Origin: Colius striatus
Lineage: Eukaryota; Chordata; Aves; Coliiformes; Coliidae
NCBI RefSeq assembly: GCF_028858725.1
Contig: NC_084759.1
Location: 97,026,362-97,090,361, forward strand
Length of the DNA: 64,000 nt
Direction: 5' to 3'
Shown: one piece after another, positions 48,212 to 59,413 of the stretch
How positions within the stretch are numbered: the stretch's first letter is position 1
Layout: the number at the start of each line of letters is the position of its first letter
Notes under the pieces: generated by a model
Database searches by the model: none
What the model was told of the DNA's origin: nothing
What the model saw: the letters and a program-made list of their open reading frames with translations, nothing else
Translations under genes and position numbers: made by a program

Positions 48212-48354
48212 CACAATATAAAGATCATAAAAAACACATAGATTAAGTACTGAGGGATATGGTTTAGTTTAGTGATGGGCTTGGCAGTGCGAGGTGACTG
48301 GACTTGATGATCTTAAAGGTCTTTTCCAACTGTAACGATCTATGATTTTCTAAG
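48159..48354 (+). mobile_element. Insertion within CR1: AT repeat plus CR1 3' stub
   Basis: The host CR1 text breaks after AACATAAG (48158) and resumes as AAAATACTATTTCACTG (48355). The inserted block has (AT)n and then an older-type CR1 3' end: GGATATGGTTTAGTTTAGTG, TGATGATCTTAAAGGTCTTT, ATCTATGATTTTC. TAAG occurs at both edges (48155-48158 and 48351-48354), a possible 4-bp target duplication. Confidence 0.75.
48182..48213. repeat. (AT)n microsatellite
   Basis: About 13 AT units preceded by ACAT units, at the 5' side of the nested insertion. Confidence 0.9.
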
Positions 48355-48789
48355 AAAATACTATTTCACTGTTCAGGTGAGGGAGCCCTGGCACAGGCTG
48401 CCCAGGGAGGGTGTGGAGTCTCCTCTGGAGGTCTTCAAGACCCGCCTGGACGTGTTCCTATGTGACCTGATCAAGGTGAACCAGCTTTAGCAGGGGGTTG
48501 GACTAAATGATCTCTAGAGGTCTCTTCCAACCCTTACCACACTGTGATTCTGTGATTTTTTTACCAAGCTAGGTCCTACATTAGCTACCAACAGTATTCT
48601 GGCTAAAGAAATTGGATGAGAAGCAGCAGAATTGCTCCATTTCAACCAATGAGAAAGATAACCAATGAAAGAGGTAAAGCAGGTTTTTTCCCCCCCAAAA
48701 AATTGGTAAAAATGCCTTCCTAGAATTACCAAGTCTGCCAGTCCAAAAGGCAAAGAAACCCCAGGAACAGAAATAAAACAGCTACTAAA

Positions 48790-48842
48790 TGTTGATGATC
48801 TCTCTAGAAGTCTTTTCCAACCCCTACCATTCTGTGATTCTG
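48790..48842 (+). mobile_element. CR1 3' stub
   Basis: Only the last 50 bases: TGATGATCTCTCTAGAAGTC, TTTTCCAACCCCTACCATTC, TGTGATTCTG. It lies 240 bases after the end of the larger CR1 and may be a separate short insertion or a duplicated tail. Confidence 0.8.
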
Positions 48843-49328
48843 TAAGAACAGGGCAGATATATGGGGATGTTCTTAATACATCACTGTCTTCCAATATGTA
48901 CAAGAATGGAAAGAAGTGTTTTATTTTCTGAACAGATCCTTTTGCCCAAAGCTATGTGCCAGAGGCCTGAGCAGCATCCATCCTGAATGAGTATGCCAGC
49001 CTTTCACTCCTGATTCTGGGAGAGTGAGTCCATTGCTACTGTGGCACAAGGAAGGAGAGCTTTGTGGTCTCTCTGGATGACCAATTGCAAATTTAAGTGC
49101 ACAGGGGCCACAGAGAATGGAGGGAGTATTTAGGGAGGGCTAGGCTGACTGCAGAGTAGATTTAAAGCTATATAGAGCACTTGACACAGGTGAGTCTTGG
49201 ATAGACCTGTAGAGTTAGGGCCTGTACAGGGGTCTTCTCTGACTCATTTTCTGGTGAGGAAACAGGTAAGATGCTTAAATGTCCGATTATGCCCACTTTC
49301 ACCCTCCTGAGGAGATTAAGCACTATAT

Positions 49329-49785
49329 CATTGAATCATAGGGGTTGGAAGGGACCTTTAGAGGTCATCTAGTCCAACCCCCTGCTAAGGCAGGTCCATC
49401 TAGATCAGGTCGCACAGGAACGCGTCCAGGCAGGTTTTGAAGGCCTCCAAGGAATGAGACTCCACACCCTTCCTGGCCAGGACTCTCTCACCCTCACAGT
49501 GAAATAGTTTTTCCTTACAGTTAAGTGGAACTTTTTGTGTTCCAGCTTCATCCCGTTACCCCTTGTCCTGTTACTAGATAGAACAGAAAAAAGGGATGCC
49601 TCAACCTCCTGACATCAACCATTTAGATATTTGTAAATATGAATGAGATCGCTCTGCAATCTCCTCTTCTCTAGACTAAGCCCCAGTGCCCACAGCCCTT
49701 CTTCATAAGGAAGATGCTCCATTCCCCTGATCATCTTGGTGGCCCCTGTGCTGGACTCTCTCCAGAACTTCCTTGTCCCATGTGG
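49329..49785 (-). mobile_element. CR1 LINE fragment, reverse
   Basis: TTGAATCATAGGGGTTGGAA, GGTCATCTAGTCCAACCCCC, CCCCTTGTCCTGTTACTAG, CTCCTCTTCTCTAGACTAAG, GTGCTGGACTCTCTCCAGAA. Same group as 30085-30712 but shorter. Confidence 0.95.
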
Positions 49786-52700
49786 CACTGTGGTCATTAC
49801 TGACAGATACCCATGTGGTGTGTCCTTAAAAACAGGCCTCACAGTTTTCTATGCAATCTACTAGACTTCTATGTCATTCTTAAAATCCGAAAGGACTTTT
49901 GAAAATGCCTATCTTAAACAGCTTTCTCTTCAAGTCTGTGCAACTCCTTGTTGTTTTCACCCAAGACACAGAGAAAAAAAAATACTCTTTGCAGTAAACT
50001 GCAATGAAAGATTGTCATCATGCCTGTCGCATAGGGTACCTACCTTTGAGTTGTCTGCTCACTATGTGTATATATGTATGTTATATTTTTTAAGGCATAA
50101 TCTGAAAAAGCATTCCGTTCGAGGAGTATAGGCTGAAATCTACAGCAAGAGCTGTACAAAAGTTCTTTCCCAAAAAACCCTATTACTTAGAGCTTAATTA
50201 TTTGCTACCAATTTGAATAGATGCTGCAATTAAATATGGTCACACCCGTTTGACAGCATATGTGCCAGAACAAGAGGAAAACAATTAGTCCTCCTGTTCT
50301 ATTCACATCACATTTACTGTGGAGAAAAAGTTTCTTTCTTTGCAAAGGAAGATTTTTAAAAGAGTTTCTTTTTCTCTCTAGCCATGCCAACATTCTTTTC
50401 ACATTAGAAAACTTGAACAGATTCAAGCCCTCATTCAAAGCACGGTTTGTAGTACAAACATGCTACAGTTGTCAACACACAATGCACAAACACATGGGGG
50501 CAAAAATAGACTGAGCGGAGCGTCCGCCAGCCTGTATTGCTAAACTGCTTGTGGGAGGAGGGGGGGAATGAAACTATTTTTACAGCCAGCCAGCCAAGCT
50601 CTTCGAAGTCTCAGAAAGTCTATATTTGGAGTAATTATATGACTATGTTGCATCTTGGCTAATTACAGCAGTCATGTTCAATAGCGAAATTATTCAGCCA
50701 TTTCCCTTTGTGTGAGAAATGGCCCCAGATGGTCAGTCTCATCCGTTTCATACTAGTATAGTGCAGCAGCACTACTTATTAAGAGCATATGGGGAAATAT
50801 TTGAAGTGCGGTGTAGCTAGCTTTATACTGCAGTTCATGTTAAAGAATGAAACGAACTGCAGCAATTCCTCACATATTTTTATTCCACAAAAGTTCTATA
50901 AAATTCCTGTTATATCCGGACTCTTAACAAAATTTAAGAAGATGGCAAAGGAAACAAGTGTTATAAAGCAAATTACTATTTCATATGATTCACAACATGA
51001 ACTAGTGTTGTCTACAGGATTTGAAATATATACTCAAGAATAAAAAAGTTCCATCTCTATAAAATGCAACTTACCTCAGCATACTTTTGCTTCGTCTGCT
51101 AGGATTCCACAGGTTAGCTTTATAACACAACCAAGGAGACAAGAGGTATTATTGAAATTCCACCTGTACCCAGTGGTATGTACCCAAAACTGAGGCCAAG
51201 TCTAGCAAGTTGTCAAAATGAGTTCAGTCACACAAGAGCAGAATTAACTTAACTGCAAGCATTTGATATTATCCAGACAAGGAAGAAAAAGGAGAAAAGA
51301 TAAACTGAGCTAAGTTTTGATTAAGGAAAGTGCTGTGCAAAAATGAAGTGCTAAGATTTCTGCTGAATATTCATCTCTGAAGATTATTTTGTTAGCCTTT
51401 TCACTTAGTGGTTAGGCAGTGGGGCACTGTTATGCAAAGAGGTGACAGTTGTGTATACACAGTGGTGTATACACAAGGCTCTCTTGTTGCATCCTAATAG
51501 AACAATGCGATAAACTCCAAATGTTTATACGTGTTGTTAGAGATTAGTCATGGAACAGCTCCTAGAAGTCTCATCTTAGAGATGGAGGAATAAAACCCAG
51601 AATCAGAGAGATGTCCTGCTGTGCCAGTCCAAAGGTGATTTTCTACAAGAACCAAAATATTTTTTCTTTAATCCTTCGCAGCTGGCCATGAATTTTGGTT
51701 TTTAAGGTCTTTGAGTTTTTTGTATGGGCTGTTTTTTGTATAGAGTGTCTGAAATGGGAACTATTTGGAACTGAGTCCTGGGTTAGATTTTTCAAGATTC
51801 CTTAGGTTTATCTTTAAAAATAGAGTAGGTTATCTATATATAAACTGTCAGAGAAGGCAGTCTGAAATTGAGTGTGGTTTTTTTTTTTTTTTAAGACACA
51901 TTTGGAATTCATTGTCTTTAAAAGTATTATTTCCTATAAGTGGAAATCTAACTTCAACAGTTGTCCCATAAAGTTTTCTACTGATTCAGGATACTAGACC
52001 CTTCTTACAAATGTTGGCATTTTCTTCTTCCTACATTCGCTGCCCAGTAATGTTGACTGGCAATTCCCTCCAGTCTCCTTCAGAAAGGAGCTAAGGCTCT
52101 GCAGATTGAACAAGTCATCTCCTAAAGTCTCTCGGGGGTGGAGCACACCTCCACCAAGAAGATGTCACACTATGTGTGTGACAAGTCACTGGAGGAACAG
52201 ATTACAATGGAAATGCAGGTTTAACTGGGAAAAATTGCTTTACGTGTGTGAATGTTAGAGATCTTGCAGAGGAAACATCAAGAGCAGAGGTGGGAATACA
52301 TCAGGATGAAACTGAAGGGAACTGGGAAACTGTAACAGATTTTGAGGATATGGCCTCTCTTTTACTTAATGGCAATCATTTGGTGACTGAGGGAACAGTG
52401 AGGGAATTAACATAAGCACAAGTGCCTACAGCACTCTGTCTTTTTTTTGCCAATTGTTTGTGGTATTAGTGAAGAAATAGGTAACTAACTCGTGGAAAGA
52501 CTGGAAATAGCATAATATACACAAATCTTTTACAAGGCACAAAAGCTTGTCGCCACTGAATGATTTAATGAATAATTGCTGCAGCCTATTGTTTTGCATT
52601 CAATTGCTGAGTCATCCCTTTTAGTGTCCATGAGGTTTATTAAGGTCACAGCTTTGTTCTGATGTCGTGTTGCAATTGAGTTGTTTAATGTAATGGTTAA

Positions 52701-55700
52701 CATACAGCTCATGAATGGATATTTTCCCTTTGAAAGAGATATTCAGGTGAGGATATTCAATATATTCAATATATATTCAGTAATACTCAATATTAACTTG
52801 GGCAGTTCATCCAGAGGACATAGGACAAATAAAAAGAAAACCAAGAAAAGCTCCAGTATACCCTGGCAGATAAATCCATAATTCTAAATACATCTCATGG
52901 TTATAGTACCATTTTGCTAAAAAACATTTAGAGTTCTTTTAGCACATAGTTTGGCACTAAACTGTTGTTCCTTGGGAATTTAAAGTTCATTTGCTAGATG
53001 TTGGAAACGTAATTAAAGTTACTGCTTTATTAACGGGTGGTTTGTGAGCTATGTGATACCCACCTCCAAGCAAAGTTGGAAATAGTACTAACAGCTGTAC
53101 TTGAACTGCAACAGGACCTAGAAATTCAACGTAAGTATAATCTATTCTGAAGTGGGAAAAGCATCTGTATGTATCAGAGAGGGTAAACCTTGAAATATAT
53201 GGGATTTTGAATTGAAGCTCAAAGAAACTGTACTTATAAAATAAAAATGGTTTGAAATCTTCATAATTTCCTTTGCCATGTTATGCATTAGATCATCTTT
53301 CAAAAGTTCTTAGGAAGGCACTAAAGAGACCGAAGGTTCGGAGGAACTCGAGTTTTAAGATTTAGCATTTCTAACACAATGCCATTACACAGGCAGTAGA
53401 AGGTGCTCTTGTAACAGCAATGTTCCTTGATCAGTTAGAACTAAAAATCATCCTGCCCCTTTTACAGCACAGTGTCTTGATTTCAAAAGTCATGGAGCCA
53501 AATGATTGCACAACCTAATTGTTTTTAATCAAGCAAAGCCACTTTTAGTATATAGTATGTAGAGAGTGCTATACTTTTCAACATTTGGTTGATCTCTTGG
53601 TTGTCTCCAGGTAGAGATTTCTAAATTGTGGAAATATATCCCACTGTTGCTTGGATTGCATGGGGTTTTATATATAAAGAATGGTGTGAAGAATTTGTCA
53701 GGGAAGGTCAATATCTCACATGTACTTCATGCAATACTAGTGTTGGCATAGTCCCTATGGTCTCTGTACCAGACAGACGAGTTTTATAGAATTTCCTCAC
53801 TATTGGTTGAGATCGATTACTGGATATTAGTTTTCCAAAAGTTTATAAGAGGTCTTAACCTCATCTACATCTTTCCATAGGACTTAACCACTGTCCCAGT
53901 TCTTCACCTTAAACATTAGCCAATGTCATGCTAAGATCTATCTCTAAAACACAGCCGCTACTGACTTTCCCACCTTTCCTTGACTATCCCAGAATTTCAG
54001 GCCTCCCGTTAATTATTCAACAGAATATGTTTGTGATGTGGGGACTTAACCTGTTCCTGTTGCTCACTTTCAGAAGTCCTTTGTCTCTGGCATCTGGTTT
54101 GTCCTACACCCCTGGAAGTTCTGGCAACTCTGATGGTGCAGAATATTTCTCTTAAATAGAGCTGAAAAGCTAATTTATACTATGTATGTTTTTTCTGTGT
54201 ATCCATTAAGATAGATCAGTGCAAAGATAACTCTTACTATGTCAAAGTGTCAGCTGTGTGGAAATATACACCTGCAGTCTTCAAGAAGGGGAGCTGTGTG
54301 TTTTCTGTTAAAGGCAATGGAGGGAAGAACAACCATTTTTCAGTTGCTTTAACACTCTATCTGATAGCTGAGGGGGTGTTTGTAACTGAGCATTGCTGCA
54401 GTTCTACATTGAGCCAGTGCTTTCCAAGACCTTTTACGTCCCTAAGCAAAATAAAGCATGCAACTGTGGCAAAGCTGCAGGCTGAACAGTTCTTGAAAGT
54501 TTCTGGTTCCAATGGTTGGGACGTGGATCTCAGCACTCAGAGAATGAGGTTCGTGGAAGAGAAATAGATAAGTTACACATGTCAAGTTAGCAAGAACATT
54601 TAAAAAAAAAAAACGAAAACAAACAACATTTTTTTTTAGACGTTAGTGGATGAATTTCAATTCATCCCTCCAAGATCTAAAACAACTTACAGCTGTTACT
54701 TTCTGGAGGAAGACGACTCCAGTGTTTCAATTCTGACCATGCACTGGAAAGGCCTGTATATTTTCAATCACATCTTAGTATATCAATACTACTATTGTTA
54801 TTTTCTAAATAAGTATCTTTTATGGGCTTTTGTAGTTCATGATGCTTCCCTGCGCATGAAGAAAGTACAGCACCTTTTGCTAGGTTTCAGTCTACCAGAA
54901 AGTTTTGGTCTTCTTTTGATACATATGAAACTCAAGCTAAAATGAAAACTCATCCTTCTAATTATGTAAGAGTAAGTTAGAAAATACTGGTAAATACAGT
55001 TTTATGAGCTTAAGAGGTAGTGAAAGAACCCTGATTATTAGGACCAAGGTGGATCCTTTTGGGTGACTACATTTCTGTTCACCTACCTAGATAAATGCAG
55101 ACTCGTTTTCAGGAGTGTTCAAGTATTCATAATGAGGTGGAGCAGCAAGAGTGAAAACCTGACTGTTTTATGGTTGGTGCAGATTGCCTATGAAAACTCT
55201 GGCAGTTACGTCTTGTTTTCAGCCCAAGGTGCCTGTTTACATGCAGTTAATTAAAGCCAGATCAGTTAAAAGATTATTTACACGAATTTTTGACTAACAC
55301 CAATGTCTACCTGAAGAATGAAGCTAGCCTTTGCCATTATATGTGTTTAGAAAGGTAGAATAATCCACTTACCATGTTTTAACAATCTTGAACAAATTTG
55401 TTGTGAGTGCTAGTGAGATTACATTAACAATGTCACCCAATATTGTCTTGCTGTCTTGTTCTGTTGTAAATTAAGACTGTTGAATGCTGTAGGCTTGAAA
55501 ATGAGACACCATAAAGCAGCATACAATTAACAGCCCGTATGTGTCAAAGCAGTTTGGAAAAAACCTGAATGAGGAGATGTGCAACAGGTAAATTTTATTG
55601 TCTGTAATGACATACCAGACTCTGAACTGGTGACTGCTGCCAGCTGGAGCAATGTTGTACCAGGGACTTGTATCATATGTGCTGCAGTGTTGAATCTAGG

Positions 55701-55799
55701 CTGTCAATCTGTAATAGACCTTCAATCTCTTACTCAGGCTGCCTGTGATTTTTACTGCTTGCTGCTGTGAACTGTTAATTGCTTTCTATGTTTAGCCCT
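49786..55799. other. Intergenic, 6 kb, no gene recognised
   Basis: AT-rich DNA free of CR1 for 6 kb, the longest repeat-poor run in the right half. Contains the candidate regulatory module at 50520-50770 and short tandem ATATTCA units at 52745-52785. An open frame of 106 codons at 54247-54567 has no known family. The A-run at 54601-54613 is simple sequence. Confidence 0.55.
50520..50770. promoter_or_regulatory. Candidate cis-regulatory module
   Basis: A CArG-like box CTATATTTGG (50620-50629), two TAATTA homeodomain cores (50632-50637, 50660-50665) and an 8-bp inverted repeat GCCATTTC/GAAATGGC (50697-50704, 50716-50723) lie within about 100 bases in complex, repeat-free sequence. Suggestive only. 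Confidence 0.3.
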
Positions 55800-56215
55800 G
55801 TGGTCCCCAACACAAGAAGCACATGGACCTGTTGGAGTGAGTCCAGAGGAGGACCATAGAGATGATCAAGGTCCTGAAGTCTGTGAGGACAGGCTGAGAG
55901 AGTTGCAGTTGTTCAGCGTGGAGAAGAGAAGGCTCCGGGGAGACATTACAGCAGCCATCTGGTACATAAAAGGGTCCTACAAGGAAGCCAGAGAAGGACT
56001 TTTTACAAAGACAGGTAGTGACAGTACAAGGATAATGGCTTTAAACTGAAAGAGAGTAGATTTACATTAGATTAGAAGGAAGTTCTTCACTATGAGAATG
56101 ATGAGGCACTGGAATAGATTGCCCAGAGAGGCTGAGGATGCCCCATCCCTGGAAATGTTCCAGGCCAGGCTGGTTGGAGCTTTGGACAACCTAATCTAGT
56201 GGATGGTGTCTCTAC
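55800..56215 (+). mobile_element. CR1 LINE fragment, older subfamily
   Basis: About 415 bp: GTCCAGAGGAGGACCATAGA, AAGGCTCCGGGGAGACATTA, GATTGCCCAGAGAGGCTGAGG, TGTTCCAGGCCAGGCTGGTT. The 3' end is lost after the GACAACCTAATCTAGTGG block. Confidence 0.93.
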
Positions 56216-57647
56216 CCATGTGTATTTTCTACAGCTGTATCTCCTGAATAATTGCAATATTAGTAGCAAGACAAATCACAAGGATACATTCTTAACAACA
56301 TTGCAGATATTAATTAATATATAGGAAGTTGTTCACGATGTTTTAGAAGCAAAAAGGAAGCTGATATTTTGAAGTCAAGGTTTCAAAAAAACAATCAGCA
56401 ATTTTGATGCTGCAGTTTAAATACAGAATATTTTCAGGAAGTGTCCAATAAACACTATTGAAAGTGCCACAGTTAGTTCACTCAATATAAATTTAAAATC
56501 TGACTTCAGTAATGAAGTCATATCTAGATATAGTGAGAAAACATCAATACACTTCTGTAATCTTTTTCTTTATTGCTTTCTGGGGGATTTAATTTTAAAG
56601 AATAAGTGTATCTGTCTACAATGAAATAGAAAATATTAACACTGCTTTTTATCTTGATGCTATTTTGTTTGAAAAGGGCATCTTTTTTAGGCAATGAAGA
56701 GAGTATCCTGAGGAATACTGCAGGATAAAACACTCAAGGCATGCTTCCTTTTTATACTAGGGAACTTGGAACGGTAATTTGAAGCATACAAAATACTTCA
56801 ATTTCCTTACACACTTACACAGTCTTCCTTAATATAGTCCTTGACCTTTCCCAGTTTGTGGTGTGTAGGAGTTACTCCTGTGCTGATAAAGCAGGGAAGG
56901 GCTACTGCCCAATTAGACTGACAGAGAAATTCAGGTTCAAAGAGATGAATGGCCTTTGTTCCTGTTGCTGAAGATGTCTGTGACAGGGAACTGAAAACAC
57001 TTTGTATCGCAGTTCAAGACAGTTAGGGAGGAAATGTGCTTACTCGCTAAATTCACTTAAATTTGTTTCCTGTGTTCAGCTTCCTATGCACTCCCCCTAC
57101 ATACATCTCACAGAACAACAGTAAACATCAGAAGAAAATATCAAATCTATACCTTTTATATGAAAGAATATTTTAATAATTGAGAAAATTGTATCTACCT
57201 TCTTACAGTTGTACAACAATTGAATTTTCATGCTGCTTAGGAATAAAGTAAAAAATGCACCCCAAATCTGTGATACTATATACAGAAAAGCTTAACTCAT
57301 AACATGAATACCACTAAATGTTCTGATACAGAATGTACAAATCATTATCAATGGCAAATGCAGCATCAGTTACATTTTAAAAGTGTTCTATACTGATTTT
57401 TACATTATAGGTATAAGACAAAACTAAACATTTACTAAACCACTTCAAGCTAAACCATTAATTGCAAGCAAACAGGAAATAATCAGATTTTCTTTAATTG
57501 TATAGTTTTAGGAAATACAGCCATCTGTGTTGTCAAAGAACTGAGTAGTGCCATGCTAGGATCCATTTAATTAAGTACAATAAAGGACCAGATAATAGCT
57601 CATTAAAAACATTACTTTTCCACACCTGAGACTATTGCTCTTTGAAT
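56216..57647. other. Intergenic, nothing recognised
   Basis: AT-rich sequence without an identified gene or repeat. Confidence 0.6.
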
Positions 57648-57700
57648 TAACAGATCTTTTAAATATCTCCAGTGATGGTGACTCTGCCACCATCCTTTAA
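57648..57700 (-). mobile_element. Tiny CR1 remnant, reverse
   Basis: ACAGATCTTTTAAATATCTC, CAGTGATGGTGACTCTGCCA match about 50 bases of the CR1 at 42910-43117, without its 3' end. Probably an old deleted copy. Confidence 0.6.
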
Positions 57701-58830
57701 GTCTTATGTTTGCAAGAGTATTTTATTTTAAACACTGACAAATCAGCTTGTCTAAATTAAATAGGATATTTTATTTGGATGTCCGAAACAATTTTTAAAA
57801 CACTGTTCAACATTTTAGATTGTCAGTGCTGATGCCCCTAACTTTCTGTCCAAGAATCCTCAGTTTAAAGCCTGTTCTTTATACTTTTATTTGTAGTTTT
57901 GGTCCCCTATAACCAGTTTACACAAGAATCCACACAGTTTATTCTCCTGTTGATAGTGATGTATTACAATGTAGTTTTCCATATGATGTTTGCTTTGAAC
58001 ACTGCCTGCAGGCTGTAACAAGCAAACATATTGAAATGTGTAACATTACTGAGGAGATACTTTTGCAGTAACCCAATTCTATTTCCCGTGAGGTGCAAGA
58101 AAGTTGAACAAAGCACCAGATCCATCATCAATTTAGTGTGGCAAAAAAGAGGTCTTTGGAGACTGTAAACGAGCCCTGCAATGTTGGAAAAGGTATGGCT
58201 CCATTGCCACAGCTGAGGGATAGGCCACCAACATGGCAGTTAAACATGAGAAAGAGGCTTTCAAAATACCTGAGAGTTTAATATGCCTCAGGAGAAGAAA
58301 TTGCTAGACAAAACAGCATGCCCACTCTTGGTTTGCGAGAAGCTGAGGGCATCCACTTCTTTGAATACTTGTGCTTTCATCCCTGTCCAGTGCTATTGTG
58401 TTTATTGCCATCCACACAAAACCACTTGCAGATGAATCAATGGAAATGGCAGTGGCTTTGGGGTCCAATCGTACTTTGTGGTTTTGAGGGAGGAAGGAAG
58501 AGAGAGTCTGTTTGCATTTATGTTCTAAATGTGATTCTTTATTTACAGCCCACTGCAGTTGTGCTCATTAGTTGTGTTATCCATTACAGACAGAAAAGCT
58601 GTGTCAACAAGTTTCCATTAAAAAAATTAAATAAAAAGAAGAAAAAAAGAAATTTAGAATGACATGATCATTTGTCTAGTCAGTTGTTTCTGAACTGAAG
58701 CAAACATTGGTGCATTGAGAGGCACAGAATTCCAAATTCAACAGGTATTTCCCTAAGTTAGCTACCCTGTTCTTCTGTGCAATATACATACATTATCCCT
58801 TCATTAGCTTTTGTCTTTAAGATGACAGAG
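57701..58830. other. Intergenic, nothing recognised
   Basis: No gene or repeat family seen. An A-rich run is at 58620-58655. Confidence 0.55.
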
Positions 58831-59413
58831 TGTCCTGGTTTCAGCTGGAACAGAGTTAATTTTCTTCCTGGTAGCTGGCATGGTTTTGTGCTTTGGATTT
58901 AGTATGAGAATAATGTTGATAACACGCTGATGTTTTAGTTGTTGCTTAGTGGCACTTATTCAAAGTCAAGGATATTTTTTAGCTTCCTGTGCCCCGCCAG
59001 ACAGAAAGCTGGAGGGGCACAAGAAATTGGGAAGGAACACAACCAGGACAGCTGACCCAAACTGGCGAAAAAGTTATTCCATACCAGAGAACATAGTGCC
59101 CCGTACAAAAGCTGAGGGGAGTTGGCTGGGAGAGACCAGTCATTGGTCAGGAGCTGGCTGAGCTTCAATAATCGTGTGGTCAGCTATTGCACTGAGCATC
59201 ACTTATAATTTCTTGGGTTTCTTTCACTCTAGCTATCTTTCATTACATTCTTCTTATTATGAATAATAATAATTTCAATTATCAACTTGTTTTTATCTTA
59301 TCCCATGAGATCTACTCATTTTTTATTTTCCTCCCCATCTCACCAAGGCTGGGGGAGGAGTGAACAAAACAGCTGTGTAGTGCTTAGTTGCTGGCTGGAG
59401 TTAAACCATGACA
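58831..59413 (+). mobile_element. Solo LTR of an avian endogenous retrovirus (ERVL-like)
   Basis: 583 bp with the terminal dinucleotides TG (TGTCCTGGTTTCAGCTGG) and CA (GTTAAACCATGACA). The internal landmarks TTAATTTTCTTCCTGGTAGC, CAGGACAGCTGACCCAAACT and GCTTAGTTGCTGGCTGG belong to a widespread bird LTR. There is no internal retroviral sequence on either side, so it is a solo LTR left by recombination. The flanks CAGAG and CACAG would be a 5-bp target duplication with one mismatch. Assignment to ERVL is from memory. Confidence 0.9.

Larger units (their letters stand above)
47085..48560 (+). mobile_element. CR1 LINE with decayed reverse transcriptase, nested insertion
   Basis: The longest CR1 copy in the window. 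From about 47085 it follows the CR1 ORF2 reverse transcriptase: FTKGKSGLNNLTAIYEGVTG, DVICLDFSKAFDTVSHDIL, then [16 protein letters not shown] and a D-D-T-K-L block. The frame is broken by in-frame stops (after GEMHP near 47278, after DEWTVR near 47730), frameshifts and a sizeable deletion near 47990-48010. The 3' end resumes at about 48351 after an insertion (48159-48354) and ends GTGATTCTGTG near 48557. The reverse transcriptase is dead. Confidence 0.92.

Noticed and set aside
54247..54567. Frame of 106 codons
   Set aside because: No recognisable family, no splice context and no CpG promoter. Plausible by chance in 64 kb.
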